Below, one piece after another: positions 33,601 through 43,389 of a stretch of 64,000 nt of DNA; positions within the stretch are counted from its first letter, which is position 1, and every line of letters begins with the position of its first letter. The position numbers and the translations under genes were made by a program. Location of the stretch: assembly GCA_002049455.2 (NCBI GenBank), contig KV918846.1, forward strand, positions 62,001-126,000, written 5' to 3'. A model generated the notes under the pieces. The model made no database searches. It was not told where the DNA came from and saw only the letters and a list, made by a program, of their open reading frames with translations. This DNA is from Porphyra umbilicalis. Lineage: Eukaryota > Rhodophyta > Bangiophyceae > Bangiales > Bangiaceae.

Positions 33601-33868
33601 CGCCACAGGTCACCGTCGCGGCGTCGTCTACGACGCGCAACACCTGAGCTACCTGTACGCGGTATCGGAAGCCGTCATTATAGACGCGACGCACATTGGG
33701 AGCCGCACTAAGTTCATCAATCACTCCTCCCTGGCACCCAACGTGGAGCCACGACTGTTGAGCATTGGCGGGGACATCCGTGTGGCCTTTTTTGCAGCCC
33801 GTCCCCTGGCGGTCGGGGAAGAGCTCTTCTTCAACTACGGCTACGAGCTTCCTCCATGGAAGCCGTGA
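30605..33868 (+). CDS. E(z)-type histone H3K27 methyltransferase (PRC2 catalytic subunit)
   Basis: Intact 1087-aa intronless frame. E(z) architecture in order: a long N-terminal half with little similarity; an MCSS-like zinc segment near 550-570 (DTFDKMLCRVCLVYSCSRHG, matching the FDNLFCRRCLVFDC-type motif); a Gly/Ala/Ser tandem spacer at about 610-680; a SANT2-like stretch near 695-740 (DTCRLAKFVPAKTCRQV); a Cys-rich CXC/pre-SET domain at about 790-895 (CRHLGPCDSRRCRC ... CATNACPCFKVDRECDPDAC); and a SET domain at about 958-1082. SET signatures are GLGVFVSQAASRGDFVGEYVGE, RRGVVYD, FINHSS (the NHS cofactor/active-site motif) and GEELFFNYGYE (FNY where animals have FDY). These enzymes trimethylate H3K27 with ESC and Su(z)12 partners to silence genes and transposons. 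The CXC region has about 35 extra residues between its two Cys clusters. The C-terminus follows the SET domain at once. It lies in the TIR-bounded block just after repeat array A. Confidence 0.9.
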   Translation: MSFFTGRTDVCETMPRRDSHAGGEWCDGDPSTDESASSIEAEFEIDDAVAARSGDRPALWRVVARIARRTQRRARRQRRLEVETALRVNRQVVWRQQREVSSRASGPPPAAFPVVHTRDADGEPDAVSEGHRAPPRKKRLLSGEGTASFSDPTPVRTPTQPAARTPAPTPLAAGAVVAFKDRAEPLPASTAQQHRQGSDESRIHLAAVALPPAVDSDVVHAGRRRQDTASAKAPPTSVVSLRLSSPPPPMGMYCSVYHSWRRMHAPSPTRAVPHSGCSKDSMATRTTLLQKEKPSAVDSDDSDASGTSEKSRDAAFFSLPARSSRARARLAAAAVVAEVGSGARARHILRRVLHLSRPSLRAMLQVVQRRASLARAAMTQREASGKREAEMAQYLGGGRLAAVFASGALPEEKLRSWQHGLPDVRSDIPSHLQGLSTASWGDSTKAASMAGSDAAAAGLSTRECAWVSQEAASVARELAPTLAFNRDVAAVRNMLAVASLPDGGPRAAALPVLGTALSPNAMRAALPTVSSQGNHHLIVPLAMDVSVFARDTFDKMLCRVCLVYSCSRHGLVLSEGAGSSRWPPPVALPPDPRRICSRPNSGGACRECLVEGDASGVSSAGAGASAAGTGGSPVGARGSVVCAGGSTAGVRPAAAGDGGSAASFPGSGLGAGGSAAAKPRSAAAVRGEAACAERSWSSVDVALLRAAGRVVGKHDTCRLAKFVPAKTCRQVAVFLDRVGGWPPLVEAEEAVHAPPVADNDEGPVLPPPPVVTASTPRSSQDDAVVLASPFSPCRHLGPCDSRRCRCMRAGVSCEKYCGCSNTRWASVGPSFVRAPGGRLPIYAAGAFPVAVTSMCPNRVWCTCELPSRCATNACPCFKVDRECDPDACTSCGAHYHPSAGVDNAGAARRLDASVAGDVGREQLWRPAQRSSPAAGGLLPRRHDVDVVGTRRCRNVQVQRGLRVRLVLGRSAAHGLGVFVSQAASRGDFVGEYVGELVTTATGHRRGVVYDAQHLSYLYAVSEAVIIDATHIGSRTKFINHSSLAPNVEPRLLSIGGDIRVAFFAARPLAVGEELFFNYGYELPPWKP

Positions 33869-34092
33869 GGCGCACTGGGCCGTGACTGGGCCGTGCCCGT
33901 TGGGACGCTGCTTCGGAGTCAACGGCGGCCGGGGGGTTGCGCAGCGCACGGTGCCGAGGGTTTCGCAATGTTGGAGCGCGGCGAGTGGCGGTGGCGCCGC
34001 CGACGGACGCGACAGGCGTTTTGCTGCGTCCGGAATGGATGGCCATGTTGGGTTATAATATAACAGCTAGACTATCAATCCTCCAGGTTGCT

Positions 34093-35268
34093 CTACGAGG
34101 CGGGTCTCCGCTCACTCTCATTCGAGCGCAGCTCGTTCGCCGCCCCGTCCTCGGCTGGAAGAAATCGGGTGTATTCGTCCACCAACACACCCACAGAGTC
34201 GGCCGCAGCCTGGACGTCGATAAGGCCGTGCTCATAGAGCACCCGCACATGCTGCACAGCTTGCGGCAGGAGCCCGGCGCGCGCAATGGCCCCGCAGCGA
34301 GCGGCGACAAAGTCTTGAAGCAAGTCGACCGTCCCGCCGTCGGACCACAGTGGCCCTGCCTCAACGAATGAAGACCACAGCGCCATGAAGAACGCATCAG
34401 GTGGCGCAATCTCTATCGTGTTGAGGCGCTGAGCGTCCATGCATGCCTTCCATGCGTAGTCGACGTCATCCTCGGAGTCATCTGACAACTCCTTCTCGAC
34501 CGCGGGATCAGGAAGGACGATGCCCTTCAGACTGCGTGTGTGAAAGAGTGTCCTCGTCCTGAGACCGTCAAGAGACTGACGCGGCCAGTTCGTGGCCGAC
34601 ACGAGACGCCGGGAAGCATCTCGAGCCAGAGGGTGCCGTGCCACTACAACGTTCTTGGAGGGTAGCTCCTCCCCAGAGCGCCCAGGCGTCGACGGTTGAG
34701 AAGCCTTAGACTCCTTCGGGACGGCAGCGGGCACAGGGGGCACGGGGTCGTCGACGAAGACCAGACGGCCCCCGATGGCAACGAGTCGGCGAGGGGTGAA
34801 GGCAGTGCGAGTTGTCGGCCTGCAAGATGGAAAGATAATCATGCATGCTCAACGGAGGAGAAGGGGACAACAGCGATAAGGTGGGCGCCGGTCTGGGGTC
34901 AGTTTCTTCAAGGGCACGGGACGAGAAATGCTGCTAGCCTCCACGAGCACCATGGAAAAAGCACGAGTCAGCACCTGCAGTGCAAAGAGCTCTCTGCTTT
35001 CCTTATGGTCGTACCTCGCAGCCGTGCGCACAGGAGGGTGCGCCCCCGCGGCCGGCGGCGAACATGCCGACGCAGAGTCGCTGTCGATGACGATGACTTC
35101 TTCGGACGACGAGCTGCTGGGACGGCTCCGACTGAGTCGCTTGGTTGAATGTGGCTCCAATGCAGCAAGGGACAACGGGGCAAGGAGTTGAACTGCCAGT
35201 AGGAAGGCCGTGTGGACGGTGCACGCGCCCAAGACAGCGAGAAAGCCGCGAAAGGCAGGAGCTGCCAC
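34093..35268 (-). CDS. Two-exon protein with SUMO-interaction motif
   Basis: Exons 35268-35015 and 34819-34093. The 195-bp intron starts GTACGA and ends in a pyrimidine-rich tract plus TTGCAG; the junction restores an Arg codon and keeps 326 codons open. Residues 1-30 are hydrophobic (GFLAVLGACTVHTAFLLAVQLLAPLSLAAL), so the true start may be internal. Next comes a basic-Ser segment followed by SSSSSEEVIVIDSDSAS, a classic phospho-SUMO-interaction motif (V-I-V-I-D with flanking acidic and Ser residues). The C-terminal half is a compact, likely helical region (LSDDSEDDVDYAWKACMDAQ ... VLYEHGLIDVQAAADSVGVLVDEY). Family not recognised. SIMs are common in nuclear chromatin proteins, which fits its neighbour E(z), but that link is inference. 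It is convergent with E(z), 224 bases apart. Confidence 0.55.
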
Positions 35269-37170
35269 GCAATGGCAGGTCAGCCGTACTTGAACTCTGG
35301 TCCTCCTCCAGAACGCCGCACAGTCTCTTTGGACGAGCCAATGAAGGTGATAAATGCAATTATGGTCTTTGGGTCACGCTTGGGAACAGCTTTTTCTTTA
35401 CAGTGCTCCATTCTGCGGACGAAAGGCGACATCAGATGGCCAATGTCGATCGCAACGAGCTGCGAAACCGGGCGGATCTCAGTTTTTGACGCGCACACTG
35501 GGTCATCGCTGATAACAATTCAATTGATTCCATCCAACCCCGTGTGGCGGGTCGTCCTGTCGTCAATGCGCCATCCTCCTCCTGTTGCTCTCCGCCATCG
35601 AAACACCATCGTTCCGACGACATCGGCAGACCATCGCTCCGACGTGCCGCTTATTCGTGCCCCTGAGGCGTCGCGCCCGCAACCCCCTCTCGACGTGTTG
35701 TTGCTCCCCGGACCGCCGTTCTTCGACGCAACGATCGCCCGCCGTGACGCTGGCGCGACACTGTGCGGGGTACGTTGTTGTCTCGTCTGGTGACGTAGAG
35801 ATTCATGATGGTTTGTGCTTGATACTGATTGCTCGTCAGCGGAACTGGCTCGTCAGCTTCATTTTCCCAGTTGCGTGTCTTTTGCGTGACCTCTTGTTGT
35901 AGGGCTCATGTGACGAGTCTCTGACGGAATCATCGTTTCCCGGTTGGGAGCGTGTTTTATCTCCCAAAGCCGTGCCTCAACGTCCATTGCTGCGTTGTGT
36001 GCATCCTGTGTCATGAGACCGGACATCGGCGCTGTACGCATATTCCGCGACTGGGCCGATGGTGTCTGAACCGCAACGGACGGATTGTTGCGACCTCCAA
36101 GAAGCGGCCGGTTGAACAAGGTGACTTCGTGTGCCACCTGATGCGACTGGAGCACCTCCATTGACTTTTCTCTTTTGCTGAGTAGTAAACGATCCCTTTG
36201 TCTGTCAAGTCGATACAAACGCCGAATCGGTGGGGAAGCTGACCTTCAGGCTGGCCCGTTGTCCGCCTCGGATATGCGCCCACATAGCGGGCTCCTGTGG
36301 ACTTCAGAGCGACGCACAAGCGGGTTAGAAGCCACAGAGGGATCACGGCTGTCGGGAGAATTGGCGACCCGACCTGGTTGTGAACCCTTCACTACGGGCG
36401 GCAGCGGCCGCCGCGACCTTAGGCAGCGGCTCCTCCACACCCTGTTCTTGACGACGCATCCCCGTCGCTTGTGGAGTGGACTCAGCGCTCGCCGACCACA
36501 GGCTCGTCCGAGCAGACCCGCAACGCACCCGTCTTCCCTCCCTTCCATTCCCCTCCAGCAGACCAGCGGACGCTCTGGCTCACCACCCATTCTCCTGCTG
36601 TTGCTGCCGACATATTCCTGACGGCGTTGGCCTGCAAGCTATGCGTTTTCACTAACTGCATGCACCATCAAGTCGCGGTACGTGCAAAGAGCCATGACGA
36701 GGTGCTGCGTGTGGGTCACGGAAACCCTGTTAACGCGTCAGGCTGTGGAAAATACGGACGTCATGAGTGGACTCGGCCCAAAGGTGTGGTGTGAAACAAA
36801 GAGTGAGGGTACATAGTCGAAAATGCTAAGGAGGTACCGCCTGGGTGGGCAGCTCACGACATAGCACCAGCCGGCGGCGCTCATCAACCCTTGACTGCCA
36901 ACCTCGCGTCGACGCCGCCGTTGGCACGAAGCCGTTCCAGGCGCCGATCCGCGAGCGCCGACCTTGTTGGCGCCGACCGCAGGTCACCACGCTTGTCGCC
37001 CGAGGGGGCACCGATAGTGGTCGACCGAGTCGCCGTAGCGGCAGCGAACGAGCGTCTTTCGACAGGGAACTGACAAAGCGGGCGCCGTTTAGATCGCCGA
37101 CAGTCCAAATGCGGCCTGCAAGAGCTCCGGGCCGACCTGCCACAAACAGCGACAGCGCGAGTGCACTGCA
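35269..37170. other. 1.9 kb without a supported gene
   Basis: Small frames on both strands. The minus-strand piece 35498-35280 (RPVSQLVAIDIGHLMSPFVRRME...) and the plus-strand piece to 35793 both look marginally protein-like, but neither has a motif. Nothing else seen. Confidence 0.3.
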
Positions 37171-37440
37171 CCATGGCAAGATCATCAACGGGGGTGCTTT
37201 ACAGAGTCACGGTACCAACAGAAGCTTCTTCAGCAGCGAGGTGCAACAAGATGCGGTTCACAACGGTGAGCTAATCGACGAGGGGGTCATGAGCCGGGGG
37301 GTCAAGAACGGGGCGGTATGCAGCCGGGATGTCAGAAACGGGGAGTTCATCAACACGTGCGTCATCAACGGGTGGGTCGGCAACGTGAAAATCAGCAACG
37401 ATGAGCTAGCACCGGTGACGCCATCAGCGGTGTCGTGAGC
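37170..37440 (+). repeat. 30-bp degenerate coding-like repeat
   Basis: Units of about 30 bases such as GTCAAGAACGGGGCGGTATG, then GTCAGAAACGGGGAGTTC, then GTCATCAACGGGTGGGTC. They translate as VKNGAVCSRD / VRNGEFINTC / VINGWVGN. The NG core recalls the VVNG start of the 81-bp repeat, so it may be a shortened relative. Interrupted by a stop at about 37437. Confidence 0.5.
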
Positions 37441-39200
37441 AACGGCGGGGTCAGCAACGACGGAGGCCGCAACGATGCATGGCAATCGAAAGGATCGCCA
37501 ACATGGTCACGGTCAGCGACAGCAGGACCATCGGTGGCCATGTGATCGGCGGTGCGGTCGACGGCCGCGACGTCGACGGCGGTGACGCCGACGACGGTGG
37601 TGACGACGCAGGGGGAATCAGCCAGGGTCCAGGGCGAGCGCCTGGAAATTGTGCCTGCCTTCCAAATGCAAGCTGTCCTTCAATTCGAACAAAGGCGTTC
37701 AGAAGATGCATGGCGATCGACCTCTGCGATTGTCGCCCTCGACACAGCATCTCGGAGGACGTTGTTGCAGGCGCTCATGTGCTGGTTGTCCGTACCCAAC
37801 GGTCAAGTACCACGTTTCGGAAGTGCGCTCACCATTTCCTGGCGCTGCTGGGCGCAAGATGCGCCTGCCTTGTGACAATCGCCATTATCTTCAGCGCACT
37901 TCGCGCTGGGTGTCGCTGTTTCCCGGTGTTCTTCCCGGTGCCGCTTTGTTCATAGTCAACATCCTGTCCGACGTCTTGGGGCTGTACGGGCGGGAGCCGC
38001 CGCCGCCACCGCCGCCGCCCCCAGCGTGAGCGCCGCCGCGGTTGCATCGACGTTGCGCCATTGCCGCCCTCCGCGAGTCGTCACTCCCCCACCTTCGGCC
38101 CTGGCTGACGCCCACGCCGTCCCTTCCGCATGGCCGTTTCTCAGGGAGGCGGCGGGGCGACTCTTGCTAAAATGGCATCCCTACCGAGGGGAGCCACCGC
38201 CATGGCTGGCGGGCGGCAACGGGCCTGTGGGGAACGACAGCGGCCCCAAACCGGCAAAGGGGTGACTGTCGCTGCCGCCGCGGCGTCAGTTGACAACGAA
38301 TGACGACAGCAGCAGGCCCCCGGCCCCCAGTGACCCAGATGCTTCACGTAGCCGTCTCTCGGGCGGCGTCTCATAGGCCGCGGCAGGACCACTGAGCGGC
38401 CGCCTGTGCGGTTGCGGCGGCCCACAGTCGCGTGGGGCGGAGGTCAGGGGGTTTGCGCGCGTGTGGGGCGGGATTGCGCGACTTGTTGGGGGGGGTGTAC
38501 TCGAATGGGGTGTCAAGCAGCGCTATGTGTGCGGGGAGGCTGTTTGTCTCTTCTTTTCATGCGATTGGGTGTGTACTGCAGCACCGGACCATGCGCCTAG
38601 GACGGCAGGCCGACTTTGGGCGCCACGCCACAGTAACCCCTCTTCGGGAACCGCGCGCCACCGGCAGTTGCAGCGCATCAGCGAAAATGGCTGCCGAGAC
38701 TGGCAGTGGCGATGCGCGCGTGAAGACCTGCTCATGCGTGCCTGGGGGGGATGCAGCAGCGGGCGGCACGCTGCGGGCGCAGAGTGGCACGCTCACGGGC
38801 ACTTCGTTGGGAAGACCGCAATCCTGCAAATGACAAGGCCGCTGCAGGACGCTTCAGATCTGCCGGCGCGGGGGGCACACGACACGCTTCTTGGACTGCT
38901 GAGAATTGACAGCAATGATGCTGCGGGCAGCGACAGCTGCGATCTGTGGGGGCAGTCGTTCCAGAGAGGAGACCTGAACCTTGACCAATGACCGCCCCGT
39001 CAGCTGATCACTGCGGTCAATGGAAAATCTCCGGTTGCGATAACGCGCAACCACACGGCCCTGCAGGGCCTGAGACAGGCTTGTTTCATCATTGGGCGCT
39101 GACTCCTTGCGCACTGATCCAATGCGCCCCGGCGTCTGATGCGTTTTTTCCGCAGGCCTTCGACTGCCGTCTGAGCTGCTCGCGCCGGTACGCCCTAGCA
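37441..39200. other. 1.8 kb without a supported gene
   Basis: Mixed composition with short frames only. A CCG-rich stretch at 37990-38050 encodes Pro runs in one frame. Nothing recognisable. Confidence 0.3.
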
Positions 39201-39215
39201 ACGTCACGCTGCTCG

Positions 39216-39445
39216 CACCCGCTCGCTGCTCGCACCCGCTCGCTGCTCGCACCCGCTGGCTGCTCGCACCCGCTGGCTGCTCGCACCCGCTCGTTGCTCG
39301 CACCCGCTCGCTGCTCTCCCCCTCTCGCTGCTCTCCCCCACTCGCTGCTCTCTCCCACTCGCTGCTCTCCCCCCCCCCTCGCTGCTCTCCCCAGCTCGCT
39401 GCTCTCCACCGCTCGCTGCTCTCCCCTGCTCGCAGCTCTCCCCCG
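39216..39445. repeat. 15-bp pyrimidine-rich tandem repeat
   Basis: CTCGCACCCGCTCGCTG-type 15-base units from 39216 change at about 39305 into TCTCCCCCACTCGCTGC-type units, reaching to within 20 bases of the ATG at 39459. The plus strand is almost purely pyrimidine with periodic CTCGCTGCTC. It may act as the promoter or 5' UTR of the following gene, or simply be a minisatellite. Confidence 0.8.
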
Positions 39446-39458
39446 CTCCCTGCACGTC

Positions 39459-40199
39459 ATGGACCCCACCACGCTCCCTTCCGTCTACCTTGGCTCTATT
39501 CGCTGGGATTCCAGCCGCAGGGATGCCAGCCGTCGGCGCCCTCCTGCTTTTCCCGACCGTTTGGGGCTCTCAACCTCTCTTCACCGACGATTCGCAGCTC
39601 GTTGTGCCGTCCTCCGGCGGAGTTGGGGGCGGAAAACCTCGTCTGCGGCGACTTTGGTGTACTGGGGCGGCATGCCGGAGCCTTTGGGGGCCGACGTTGG
39701 CGCCGCCCGTGCCAACAAGACGCCTGATGGCAGCGACGCCGTCTCCGCGGCACTCCGGCGTAAGCGACGGCGAACGCGCGGCGGTACTCCCTCGCGCCCC
39801 GACGCCAGCCACCACACTGGCGCTTTGCGAGCACCAAGACCGATTGTGTCCCCTGACGTGGCTCCATCGCGACCCCCTATGAAAGCACTGTCGCGCCGAG
39901 CTTTGTTGGCCGTTCAGGCTTTGCGTGTGGTCGTCGCCAAGGCTGACGTGCTCGCAACGACTCTCAAGCGTCGGCCGGATCATCCCACAGCGGCAACGGC
40001 TGCCATGTATAGCGCCGCCGATGACGCGTTTCGTGTGTACGTGGCGGCAGCCGCGGACGCAGAGGCCGCCGTCGCAGGAGCAACAGCGGCCTATGATGAA
40101 CTGGCGGCATTGGTGGCGAGGGCCACGGCAACAGCAGAGACGGCCCCGGCCTCTGGGTCCGGAGAGCCCAGCTTCGGCCCTTCATCTGAGTTCGAGTGA
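39459..40199 (+). CDS. Small basic hypothetical protein
   Basis: 246 aa from the ATG at 39459, chosen because the frame upstream runs only through the tandem repeat. An Arg-rich N-terminal part is followed by a bipartite basic cluster (ALRRKRRRTRGGTPSRP), a likely nuclear signal. The last 100 residues form an Ala-rich helix pair (RALLAVQALRVVVAKADVLATTLKRRPD ... AAYDELAALVARATA) with an acidic end. No family recognised. Confidence 0.45.
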   Translation: MDPTTLPSVYLGSIRWDSSRRDASRRRPPAFPDRLGLSTSLHRRFAARCAVLRRSWGRKTSSAATLVYWGGMPEPLGADVGAARANKTPDGSDAVSAALRRKRRRTRGGTPSRPDASHHTGALRAPRPIVSPDVAPSRPPMKALSRRALLAVQALRVVVAKADVLATTLKRRPDHPTAATAAMYSAADDAFRVYVAAAADAEAAVAGATAAYDELAALVARATATAETAPASGSGEPSFGPSSEFE

Positions 40200-40689
40200 A
40201 CCTGTGGCATGTACAGGCTGGTGACTTCACGCAGCACCGTGCTTGCGGCAGCGTGAAGATGTTAGAGCCTTGTTCTTTTCCTATTCCTTTTCTTGCGCCT
40301 ATACCGTTTGCCGCGCGGCTGTGTATGCTTCACAGTGCGGCGACAGTCCCTTCTATTTCCACAGGCCCGTCCCTTACTTCCCACATTCCCGCCCCAGACC
40401 CAATGCCACGCACTATTCTGACATTGATTGCGGCATCCACTTCTCTCGCCCAGCACGCCCCGTGCCTCCCGACTCCATCTTCGCTCCAGGCTTGCTCCAA
40501 GCTAAACTCGTCGTTCACTCTTCCTACCGCGCGCCACACCCCCGGTTTTCGCCCTACGCTGTTTGCGTCAGCCACGCGACCACAGCCCATCCATTTGCGG
40601 CCACCCCCGCTCAGCATCCACAGAGCTCCGAATGTGCAGGTGGAGATGGCCTCATCTTCGTCATCGTCCAATGAAAAAGCATAGAAAAG
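40200..40689. other. 490 bases without a supported gene
   Basis: AT-richer stretch after the basic protein gene. Competing short frames on both strands; nothing convincing. Confidence 0.3.
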
Positions 40690-41350
40690 CCGAAACGACG
40701 GACGCGACCACGCCGCTCAGCACATGGACGTTCCGCGTCCGTGTCCAAGTCGACAGCCTCGCCGCCGTTGCCGTTAACCGTTGACATCCTGGCCACAATC
40801 GCCGTCACCGAACCGACAGCGGCCCCGTCGCCGCCCGCGGCGCCCTTGAAAGCCTGTTCCACGTCCGCTACGGCGGCGTGGCCGCCGCCGCCTTTTACCA
40901 GTGGCGACCTTGCCGCGGTCGCCGTCGCCGCGCCGACCACGGCGCGGCGGTCGCCGTCGCCGAGCCGACAGCGGCCCCGTCGCCGCCCGCGGCGCCCTTG
41001 AAAGCCTGCTCCATGTCCGCTACGGCGGCGTGGCCGCCGTCGCCTTTTACCAGTAGCGACCTTGCCGCGGTCGCCGTCGCCGCGCCGACCGCGGCGCGGC
41101 GGTCGCCGTCGCCGAGCCGACCGCGGCCCCGCCGCCCGCGGCGCCGCTGAGAGTCTGTCACACGTGCGCGTTCGAAGCCTTGCGGCCGTCGAGATCAGCT
41201 ATTCGTGACCTCCCCGCCGCGGTAGTCGTCGCAGAGCCGACCGCGGCCCCGTCGCCGCCCGCGGCGCCGTTGAGAGCCTGTTTCACGTCCGCGTTCTCCG
41301 CCTTTCCGCCGTCGCCATCAACTGCTCGTAGCCTCCCCGCCGCCGTCGCC
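40690..41350 (-). repeat. 153-bp (51-residue) repeat array C
   Basis: About four units. On the minus strand each reads VxGDGGxAxxADVxQAxxGAAGGDGAAVGSATxTAA. Unit spacing is near 153 bases between the matching GCCGACAGCGGCCCCGTCGC blocks (about 40815 and 40968). GAA-GD-AAV resembles the corresponding part of the 27-residue repeat of arrays A and B, suggesting a related, longer unit. In-frame stops show the array is decayed as a gene. Confidence 0.6.
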
Positions 41351-42350
41351 GCCAACAGCCTTCTTCTTCAATCGCGGCGCCGTCACCGAGCGCTGCTGAG
41401 GACACTGCGCCGGCGGCGGCGGCGGCGTCGTCACGACTTTCTCCACGTCCGCGTTACCGCCGGTTTTGCAGCCCCCCCTCCCGCCGATGCCGCTGCAGGG
41501 GATGCTGGAGCCCTCATACGAAAGGCAGAATGCCAGAGCGCGTTGGTGTCTAGCAGCGCGCCTGGCACAGCGACGAAATCGTGCCAGACCAGGCACAGCC
41601 GCCGCAGTGACGTGGCTCGACGTCGCCGCGGCCGCCGCCAGCGGGCGTGAGGAGTAGGCGAGTGCAACCGCGAGCAATAGGGCTCAAAGCCGCAACAACC
41701 CGTGCCGTCCCGCGCCACTTGACGGCAAGTGACACGTCGGGAGGGGCGGATCAAGCACCAATGCAAGTCGTTTCATGACTTCCAGGAAAGGCTGGCGGGA
41801 CGCGGAAAAACTATTGAGTTTCTATGACGAAAGCGACGCGGATCATGGTTTCCTCTCACTTTCTGGAAAAGAAATGCATCGCGTTTTCCCAGACAACTCG
41901 CTTCCTTCAGTGTGACCGCTCCTCAAAGAGCACTGATACTTGTTCCCCGGCGCTTCTCAGCGACGGAATTCTGGACAAGTGCTGCGCAGACGTTCCAAAT
42001 GCTCTTCCTTCGAACGAGATTCCATGGCCACCGTGGCACCAACCTCGTCCAAGGCAAAGACAGCGACATGGCCAAGCTTGGCCTTGCACGACCAAGACAG
42101 GGCCTGTTTTTGCAGAGCGAGAAGCCTTGAACAGGCCGACGCGCGACGCGGACTTCACGTGTGCGCGTCATGGGTAACGAACGACTGTCGGGAGACGCAT
42201 GAGTGCGCGCTGCTGCTGAAGCATGCAAATTGGGGACTGGAAAAAACGCAAGCGCCTGCTCAAGGAGAGAGACAACGTGGACTAGAGAGTGACCACGCGG
42301 GTGACAACAACAGGAGACAAGAAGAGAGGTGTTTAGAAGAGAGGTGTTTA
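41351..42350. other. 1.0 kb without a supported gene
   Basis: Short frames only. A 15-base duplication, GAAGAGAGGTGTTTA, occurs at about 42322-42352 just beyond the transposase stop. Confidence 0.35.
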
Positions 42351-43385
42351 CTATAGAGCGCGCCCGGAAGCCACCAAGGCGAGTTTTCGCTCTACACGAT
42401 GGAACTGCCCGATGACCTGACCGCACGTAATGAGGCTGGCAGCAAGCGCTTGCAGCCGCACACCGTCGGAGACCAGTTCCTTGTTGAAGTAGACGAGGTT
42501 GCGGATGATCACCTTCAGGTCGTTAAACACACCCTCGATGGGTTGCAGGTCCGGGGAGTATGGCGGCAGCCGGATGAAGGGTATGCCATTATTCTCAAGG
42601 AACTCGTCGCCCGCCGCGTCGTGGATTGGGGCGTTATCAAAGAGAAGGACACAGTTGGGGGCTTGGAGGTGCCAAGGAACTCCGGGGGAGTAGCGGCCCA
42701 AAGCCGGCAACAACCGGCCGAGAAAGAGACGCCAATCATGGCTCGTGAGGGCGCGCTCGCAGATGACGGAGTGAAGCCCCAGGATCTTCCCGTCGGCGCC
42801 AACAGCCATGGTCGTGCTTACGCGCTGGACAACACGGGGGTCCAGGTCCCGCAAGTCGAGCCGCTCATGTCGGAGCGACCGCCCACAACGACGGAGCACG
42901 TCCCGTCCGTCCGTGTGCGTCTCATCGATGGAGACGATGCACCTCGTGCCAGCCATCTGACGTAACACCGCATGCTGTCGCCTGCGCTCCGGGTTGGCCG
43001 CATGATACAGCCGGATGATGACCTTGCGCGTGAACCCCAGACGCCGCAGCATGCGGTCGACGGTGCTTTTCGACACCTTGATCTCGGAGAACTCCGGGGT
43101 CGACCTCATTGCCGTCAACATGGCCGAGTGCTCTCGCAGCAGAGCCAGGGGGTGTTCTCGTACAAGGCCCAAAACGGCGCGCAACAGCTGGTTGTCGAGC
43201 CAGCAAGAGTCCGCATGCAAGTTCTGGCGCCCGGGCACCCACCAAACGCTCTGGCTCGCCCTCCAGTATCGTATCCACCTCTCCAGCTGCGCCGACTTCA
43301 CGCCGATCACAGCGAAAATGGTTGCACGAGGGACATGATGCTGCTGCATGGAGATGGCCGCATAACGCAGCGCTGCCACGTACAT
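42351..43385 (-). CDS. DD-E transposase, IS630/Tc1/mariner superfamily
   Basis: 344 aa from the ATG at 43385. An N-terminal helix-turn-helix region (ATIFAVIGVKSAQLERWIRYW and STVDRMLRRLGFTRKVI) precedes the DDE catalytic domain: D154 in IVSIDETHTDG, D250 in VLLFDNAPIHD and E284 in DLQPIEGVFNDLK. By my count 33 residues separate the last two. PPYSPDLQPIE is the superfamily hallmark. The frame is intact, so the protein may be active. It excises and inserts elements at TA dinucleotides, matching the TA flanks of the 28-bp inverted repeats at 24.5 and 45.2 kb. The frame remains open upstream of the ATG into repeat array B (VVNGGETVEARAEAVVLFGSAGDDDVAVGN before M), so a longer fusion protein is possible. 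Confidence 0.88.
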   Translation of the reverse strand: MYVAALRYAAISMQQHHVPRATIFAVIGVKSAQLERWIRYWRASQSVWWVPGRQNLHADSCWLDNQLLRAVLGLVREHPLALLREHSAMLTAMRSTPEFSEIKVSKSTVDRMLRRLGFTRKVIIRLYHAANPERRRQHAVLRQMAGTRCIVSIDETHTDGRDVLRRCGRSLRHERLDLRDLDPRVVQRVSTTMAVGADGKILGLHSVICERALTSHDWRLFLGRLLPALGRYSPGVPWHLQAPNCVLLFDNAPIHDAAGDEFLENNGIPFIRLPPYSPDLQPIEGVFNDLKVIIRNLVYFNKELVSDGVRLQALAASLITCGQVIGQFHRVERKLALVASGRAL

Positions 43386-43389
43386 GTTT

